A DNA stretch of 64,000 nucleotides from Siphonodentalium dalli (taxonomy: Eukaryota > Mollusca > Scaphopoda > Gadilida > Siphonodentaliidae). Of this stretch, positions 53,001-62,000 are shown piece after piece. Positions within the stretch are counted from its first letter, which is position 1, and every line of letters starts with the position of its first letter. The stretch is from contig CP136061.1 in NCBI GenBank assembly GCA_032622095.1, forward strand, positions 201,988,244 to 202,052,243, read 5' to 3'. The notes below the pieces were generated by a model that had not been told where the DNA came from, did not search any database, and saw only the letters and a program-made list of their open reading frames with translations. Position numbers and translations under genes: made by a program.

Positions 53001-56000
53001 CCCCACACAGCAGGCTGGCATAACCAAATTCACCCTCTGGGAAGCTCATTCTGCTGAGATCGAAGTTACCAATTTGAGACTATAGATACTTCCCAGAAGA
53101 CTAGGCCTAAGCAGAATGAGATCCCCAGAGGGTGAATTTAGTGATGCTAGCCCACTATACAGGGTAAAGTCACTAAATTCACCCTCTGGTGACCTCATTC
53201 TGCAAATGACAGACACACTATTTCAAGGCTTGCCTGATGGCATGTTGCCCAAATGGTATTGAAGATGATGGCATGCATATTACCACTTTAGTGAATTGAT
53301 CTCGCAGAAGTATAACATCGAGTTGAAGAGGTTAGATTGATGGATTAAACGAGCCACCGCAGGCGAAGAATTTTATTTAGCGATCTGACCTCTTCAATGA
53401 GACGTGTTGCAATGACGAGTTAAATTCACTGTACATAGTGATATTAGATAGGTTTATTATACGATACATATTAAACCAACTTAACAGTTGAATAACATTA
53501 ACCCATGTTGAACTGAACTGAACTGAACTGAAGTGATTTTTATTTGATAAATTAAATTATGCATATTATACACAATAACAACGGGGCTCTGTAGAAGGCA
53601 TGGCTTATGGGCCAGAGCCCTATAATAGCATGATAAATACAATAATGAATATAAACTGAGTGCAGGTAGGTGCAAGGATTGGGGAGAGTTGGGGCTGGTG
53701 GGGGGGGGGGGGGGCGCAAGATTACATGGTGTGCATAATATGTTGGGCGATGCTCATAAAGTATATATATTAAGTCAACTCCAAGAACAAATTAAAATGT
53801 TTTATGTGAATATCAAGGATGTGGCTGTACAATCAGTGGACCTCATTTAGGTTTGAGATATGTGGTAGTTTAGTTTATACTTTCAGATTTAAGTTTAGAA
53901 TTGGCCATTGATACGGCTGAATTATTGTACTCGTTTTCTTATAAAGTAATCTTTTAAATATTTAATGTATCCTGAGCTACTAATTTTAATGCGTAGTGTG
54001 CAGTCTGCAGGGAGGCTATTCCATAATTCTCGCGCTTTGTTTGAGATTGCACTTTTTGAGTTTTTAGTCCTTTTGAATTCATGATAAAGATTACCTTTTG
54101 TTTTTGCGCGGGTATTATAGCTATGGATATCTTCAATATGTGTGAGTAATTTTGATAACGAATCCGGTAGTGCATGCATATGATAATCATGTAGTATTCT
54201 AATGAGCTGCATGTTACCAATATCATCAAATATTAGTAGTTTGTTTAGTTTACAATAAGTCATAATATCACTTGTATCATTTGAGATAATTTTAAGGGCA
54301 TTCTTCTGTAGTTTTCTGATTTTGGTTAGGTTCTTTTTGGTAGTCGAGCTCCATATTGCGTTACAATAGGTCAAGTAGGGGATAATTAGTGATAAGTATA
54401 AGGTTTTCTAAGTTTTTGCAGGAACAAATTCACTGACTTTCCTCAGGATTCCAACATTACTGGCAAGTTTAGAGCATAATGAATTTATGTGTTTGTCCCA
54501 GGATAAGTTGTCTTCAATAGTGATGCCTAAAAATTTGGTATTTGCCACTCTATTAACATTTTTATTGTTTATAGTTAGGACTGGTAATACCTCAGGTAGT
54601 GAACAATTAGTGAAAAGCATGTAATTTGTAAGAGGTCAATAGATTAGAAGAAACGTAAATGAAGCGATAATTGGAAACAACTATTTTAAGCGCATGCACA
54701 GTCCCCAAATAATAAGAGGATAGTGATATGACATTGGATCAAACTATAGCTGATTCGATTGCAGGGAAATGGTCGCTTAACTATTGTGGTAATTGGGGGA
54801 AGAAAAACTATAGTCATGAAATAAATACTGGTAGCGGATTGTCATGTCTCTGTAATGCTCTTATATACCAATTTACAGATATATAGAGACATCTCCGCCA
54901 GATCTTATCAAAGATCTTCTTCTTAATGATGACGTGACAAAGGTAAATATTTTATAATCTTATGTACGGATTTATTTATTAATAATTTTTTAGTATTTAT
55001 TAAAATTTATATCCTTTATCAAGAACAATTTCACTCATTCTGTCAATTAAATTCCCACATATATTGCTTCTTGTTGCATACAAATCGGATTGTAAATGGA
55101 AGCTGGTATTAGCTAATGCAAGATTTGTGAAAATTTGAAAAGTTTTGTGAAGAAAGTTAAATTTCTACCAAAACTCATTGTGTGGGATGATAACTTTTGA
55201 ATGAACATGAACATTAATGGCAATTTAAAGACCTGATTGATTGGTCAGTTTTGGTTTCTCAGTTTCTCAGAAAAGGACACTTTTATGTTTATGGAAAAAA
55301 TTAAAGTCACTCCAAATTGTTGATATTTGGTATATGAGACCTGCTCAACAATGTCTTGATCGAGATCGAAAACTGACCAGGTTTGCCTTCTTTAGGCGGA
55401 GTAAGGGCCCTTAATTAGTTCATTTTCGTGAATTTTGATCACGATAACTTGAACAAATATCAATTGATTTTGTTGCCCCTATGATGAAGGTACTTCTGGG
55501 AGAACCACGTAACGATTCAGATTTGTTTATCAGTGACCAGGCCCATAGTTTCTATGCATGTGTCAATCAACGTAAGACAGCTACACCCGGGCAACTGACC
55601 AATCAGCACTGGAAGTTGGATTTACTTGCTAGGAGAGTGAATTAGAATGAAATAATAGACCTTTCCAATTTATACTTTTATAACTGAATGGAGAAGACAT
55701 TGAGTATAGAAAGGGTTAAAACTGCAACGGGATCTAATGTTAGTTATCTGTTCATTGTAGGAAAAGGTGACAGAACTAATCGCTGGAGTATATGATTATC
55801 ACACAGACTTCTATCCTGCATTACAGTGTCTGCATGCACTTGTGTCAAAGCTTCCTAAGCATCCTCTGGGAAAACAGGTTGGTATTGCGACTACCCATAT
55901 TTCTGCTGTGGTTAAGGAGTCGATTATTTAGGGCATTTAATACTGTATATTTTTGTATGTGTATTGAGAATACATCTGTGTTATTCAAATATTGGACATC

Positions 56001-59000
56001 AAAATATCGCTTTCTCGATGATCATTGTCTTCTAGAGTTGGACAGTGGAAATTGAAGAAATTTGAACTGTTATTATACTAATCTTCCCAATTTTTCCCCT
56101 CCCCTAGTTAAACTAATCCTTACAGTGACAATCTGGTTGGAAGACGTATATAGTTGCTTATGAGGTACCCTGATTGGGAAATGGATCAAGGCCCCTCCCA
56201 TTGGGGAAAATGGACGCAATATGGGTCCAATATTTTAAACAGTTGAAAAACTACAAAATAATTTTAATTCTAGCTGTCAGTAAGAAATTAAACCTAATTT
56301 GTTGCGTACTATTTACCAACGCATGAACAAATCAATTCAGATTTGGAGTGAATCTTGGGGACGATCATATTGAAACCAAATTGGAAAATGGGCTACTTTC
56401 GTCATTGGGGGGGAAAAGGGACTGTAATTGGCCCGAACTTTAATCGGCCCCTGCTGCTGCCAAGGCTCCCTGGTTTTTTTCTTCAAAATGAGTTATAATA
56501 AATATACCAATATGTTTTTCAGATTCGTGAACTATATGCTTACTGCCTACAGTCAGATGTTTGTGATAGTGAAATGTTCATTGAAGCCATGAATTTACTC
56601 AAGTAAGATATTCAGCTACAGTAATGCCCTAAGTAATCGACTCCTTAACCACAGCAGAAATATGGGTAACTTTTCAGGATTTAGTCGGAAATATGGCTTG
56701 TTGCCATTCATCGGAAAGCTCTCAGAGCTCTCCGATGAATGGCAACAAGTCATATTTCCGACTAAATCCTGAAAAGTTACCCATAATTCTGCTGTGGTTA
56801 AGGAGTCGATTACTTAGGTCATTGCTGTAACTTTTGCTATTTTCACAGAAAAACACAAGAATATGACAATGCTGTACTTGGAAGTCGCATACGATGCTCT
56901 TGCTCCAGACATATAACAAATATAAATTTAGAAGAAAAGTTTAAGTCTGCGCAACAAAATATACAGCATAATCAATCGAAAATTGAAGCAGTTTAAGTCT
57001 GCAACAACAAAAAACAGCTTAATCAAACGAAAAATTGAAGGCTCCCTGTGATGTTTATGGTTTGCTACAGATCATCATGTATTACATAAATACACAAGGA
57101 AGACAACTACCCCTGTGACTTCATTTGTAGTAAGATTAAAACTTACACATCTGTATTCAGGATCCTTGCCGGCACCAATGGTGGGGATTACAGATACAAA
57201 TTATTTCTCCCGACTATATTTAAAAAAACAAAACTTAAAAATTTTTTTTTACACCTATTGTATTTAAAAAAAAATTCCCTCCAACATTCCCTACCTTTGA
57301 GCCAAAAAATGTTGTAAGCCGAGTAATGAAAAATAAAATGCCTAATAATTCTGATATTATAGTCTCAGTATCTTATTACAGGATGACTTCCAAAGATGAA
57401 CTCACTGGCTTAATGCAGCTGACCATTGAAAAGCTGAAAAACAATGTTTTGTCAGACGAAATGGAACAGGTTCCTACATCAATAGAGAAGCTCATGCAGA
57501 GATTTGATGAACCTATTAGTATGTTGAATAGTAGATTCGTACTCTTGAATAATCATACCTAACAGGTTCCTACATCAATAGAGAAGCTAATGCAGAGATT
57601 TGATGAACCTATTAGTATGTTGAATAGTAGATTTGTACTCTTGAATAATCATACCTAACAGGTTCCTACATCAATAGAGAAGCTAATGCAGAGATTTGAT
57701 GAACCTATTAGTATGTTGTATAGTAGATTCGTACTCTTGAATAATCGTACCGGTAGCGAACAGGTTCCTGCATCAATAGAGAAGCTAATGCAGAGATTTG
57801 ATGAACCTATTAGTATGTTGAATAGTAGATTCGTACTCTTGAATAATCGTACCGATTATTTAGCGGTGTTTTGTTCGGCGACTGCTTTGAACAATGGTGA
57901 CTTCACGGAGATTACAGCACTGACATTTTGATTTTTCATCAATCATTGCGCTGAATTGGACTCTTATTTTTACGTCCACTTTCCAAACTAAACAATAATT
58001 AGCTAAAAGCACACGATGGTAGTGTATTGTCACCAATACAGTTTTAATCAACCTGTCACAACGAATGAGCTGACATGAAAATGGCCACTCAGAGTTGAAT
58101 GCATAGACTAGAAAATTAAACTTATATAGGATCCCCAGTCTATACACCAAAGCCAAAACAAGTTCAGCATCAAGTATGTGAAATCTACCACATTTGCATT
58201 CAGTTTGTATCGCTTTCCGCGTTCGGATTTCCGAGGTACAAATTAACGTATTCGTTCACTTTTGGACTAAAAAAGCCGTCCGATGTTCGGAATGGGGGTT
58301 CCGGATTACGAGGTAATTGTTAGTGAGAATGCGTTGGGTAAATTCGGGACCGGACAATTTGGTCCGTATGGAGAGGGATTCGATTTATAGAGGGTCCGGT
58401 TTGGAGAGGTTTTACTGTAAAAGTCTCAGATCATGTTTGGTCAATTAAAATTTTCCCCTAATTTGTCAGGAGTTACGGCCCATTTTTGTGGAGTTACGGC
58501 CCATTTTTGTGCCATTTTGTTTTGGATATCCAGACGCCTTGAAAAGAGGCAGTTCGGAAGTCCCCATAACTCTTGTCGAAGGTCCCGCAAACTGGATGTC
58601 CAACAACTACCATTTCGTTGGTCAGGGCAATCGAGCAGATAGCTCAATCATAGGTTATCTGATCACAATGAAATTTGGTATTGATGTTCACCAGTATGAG
58701 GACATTCAGAGACATTAAATCGTTTTGTTTGGTTTTTCCATTCTAGAGTTATTTCATCTTTGTTTATATGGAAATGTTTATTATTTGTATCTGAGTATCT
58801 CTGCCATGGGTTATATGATGAAATTTGGCATGTATTGTATCTTCATTATCACAAGTGCTGTCAATGAAGTTTTCAACGGTGTTGTTTGCATTTTCCGTTC
58901 CAGAGTTATTCATCTTTGTTTATTTGAAATTATTGATTTAGTTTTTTTGCCATTCAGATAAATATCTCAGTCACCGGTTATTTCTCTTTGTTTATATAGA

Positions 59001-62000
59001 AATGTTCATATTTTGTCAGTCCATGTATTCAATTCAATGGATTTCGGTGGAGATATTCAATACAAGAACTTCTTTAAAAAACAAAATGATCAAGGACAGT
59101 TTAAAAAAAAATGAAATGCCACATGGGGATATACACCGGGTGACAGCCCAGCTCTTGTTTTCTCTTACATTCCAAGATATACTTGTAGAACTGAATGGGG
59201 GAATCCATTAAAAAGTGAAGGGGTTAATTAGTGCATCATCCTCCTCTTCAGATGAGAGTGATAGTGAGGAAGAGGCACCTGATACCAGTGTGACACCGAT
59301 AGCACAGAAAACAGATCTGTATTCACTGAGAAAAGTAAGTTTTTTTTACAGCAGTCTTATTACTGGAACAAGCCTGAATTTGTGTGTCTGACAATTGCAC
59401 AGTGGGCTAGCATCACCAAATTCACCCTCTGCGGATTTCATTCTGCTTAGGCCTCATCTTCTGGGAAGTCTCTTATTATAATTTGGCAAAAAATAATTTC
59501 ATTTGGCAAGAGAAAATTTTGGTCCAGCGCCAACCCTGTATCTATAGTCTCAAATTAACATTGTTTTTAGTTACTTTTTCCCTTCTGGGAAGTTTCTATA
59601 TCCCATAATTTGCAAAAGATAAAATGCAGAATTGATGAGACTAATGGATTTTGATACAAAAACTAGGTGTAACTTTCAAATCAGCAACAAACTGGCGAAA
59701 AATCAGCATACAAAAGCTAGGTTTCCATTCTACACCCCCCTAAAAAGCAACTAATTCAATGTCATAAATGCCAAGATTGATGATTATTGCACGAATATCA
59801 ACCATGGTAGTAATTTAGAATAGTATATCCAACATAATTCATGCAAAGATAGTATTTGAACGACTTCTCAAAATTTAATTTCTCTGTTAGTCACCTCCCT
59901 TGGCACTAAGTTTGGATATTAGCCACTCTCGCATAACAGAAGTAACCCGGAAACCAGCTAACTAGTGACCTTCAATGTAAACAATGTCAATATCCCATAA
60001 TATCACTGGCAGTAATTGTGGTACCCTGTTTGAATCTAGTCATCGATTGGCTGTCACCAGTGTTGCTGCACAGGCACTCTAGATATTTTAGCGATAAAGT
60101 AAACAAAACACACATGGGTTTATGCAAGTATTACGGTTACGCAACTTTTACGCAACTATTTTGGTCTTATGGGTTGAAAGGGTTAAGTCATTGTGCCAAA
60201 TATATTCATAAAAACACATTATCTGATCATTTGGGAAAATTCATTCAAAATTTTTAAACTATGCAAGCAGTAACCTACATCAGTAAGAAAAACTCAGATG
60301 ATATTGTTTTGTATTCATTCTGAGATATACATCAACAGGGTCCGCGCTGGCCCAAAATTTACTTTTGCCAAATGAATTTTTTTTTTGCCAAATGCTGTTA
60401 TGAGTTTCAAATGCTATCAGTTTCTACAAGATTATTTCTTTTATTTTGACTATTTCGACAATTGCTGCTTGAGCAACCTTTAAATATCAATAGGAAAGCA
60501 GTTAGTTATTAATAATTCTCGACTCTATACTTTGGTTTATCATAGAACAGTAAACCAACAACATAACAATGCAATTGTAGAAGGGTTTCTTCTTCAGAAA
60601 GGCACATTGAAACAAAGAGGATTAGCTATGTAAACACCACAACTAAATACACTAGCAATCCCACCACCTGTCGATACTAATGATATCAGATTAATTGTAC
60701 CCTGGTAGAGGTGTTAACTTTTCATAACCTTATACATATGTAAATCACCACCAATACCATTAATAATGAAAGAGTTTCCTGAAATGAGTGGTATTGACTG
60801 ACAAATATTAATAAACTTTCTTGAGGAATCAAAAGTGACTTGCCAAAAATTTTGCCAAATGAAAATATTTTTGGCCAAATGTGAATTATTTTTGCCTTTG
60901 GCAAGTGGCAGCGCGAACCCTGTACATCAATTGCCATGAACTGCCTTAAAGATGTCAACTGGTTACTAGTAACTAAGGTGTATCTAGAAAACTTTTAATT
61001 GGTAAAGAGATAACTCATAGCTGATGCTCCATTTATATTCCAACCAACAAACTTTAGTATCTTTAAAGTCGATATTGATACAATGATATAATATGATCAT
61101 TGTTTCTGTTAACGCAATACATTCTCTTCATCATGGAGAATACTATATTTAACCTTTTCATGACTGGAGCTTCCTAAAAAAATTTGACCTGTGCCAATCC
61201 ATTCTCCTATATATATGTGTGTCTCCCATAGGAAGCCTTGCATATATAAGAGAATATATTGGCCTAACATCATTTACCTTGACCTTGTAAGCCATTGCAT
61301 TCTCTTATATATGCAAGGCTCCCTATGGGAGACTCGCATATATAAGAGAATGCACTGGCACATGATATTCAATGGTGCACCAGCGCAGCTCCCATCATGA
61401 AAGGGTTAAGCTTAAAATAGCATTTATTCCTTCATAATCTCGGAACTTAAATCAATTATTTCTTGGCTGTTTTACAGAAGCTCCAGGAAATGGGGAGTAA
61501 GAAGAAGAAGCTGTCTCCTTATGAAAAGCTCAGGATAGAGATTGTTGATTATTTTATAAGTGTGTTCAGGTGAGCTAATATAAGTCCCATCTGGAAAATG
61601 TTTATTTCCATTAAAGGCACGGGCGGCGTTCATTGTAGAAATATTCATATCTGTTCAAATCGCCATCAATGGAAGGAATATTAAAATATATATAGTTTTG
61701 TTCATATGCCAAACATAATCAGCTTGTAAATAGTATATTGTCGTCAAGACGTACGATGGTGTACATAAGCAAGAACCTTCTCGTGTTACAGAAGTTTTGC
61801 TTCTGTTTACATAAATCAGCGCAATTCTATTGGTTAATCACACACAACTGATATAAATGCTCTTTATTATTTCCATATCAGGAAAACAGTAACAAATAAT
61901 GCTCTTTATGTTTACCACATCCGGATCTAAACAAAAGTCAGGTTCTGTAACTTTTTTTTGCTTTTGTTTACATAACAAAGGAAAAACATTTGACAATAAC

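Noticed and set aside
57686-57931. An 81-codon frame over repeat units 3-4, possibly a separate gene
   Set aside because: It is the exon 14 repeat read through its intron portion. The ATG is internal to the repeat and exon 15 joins best to the first unit.
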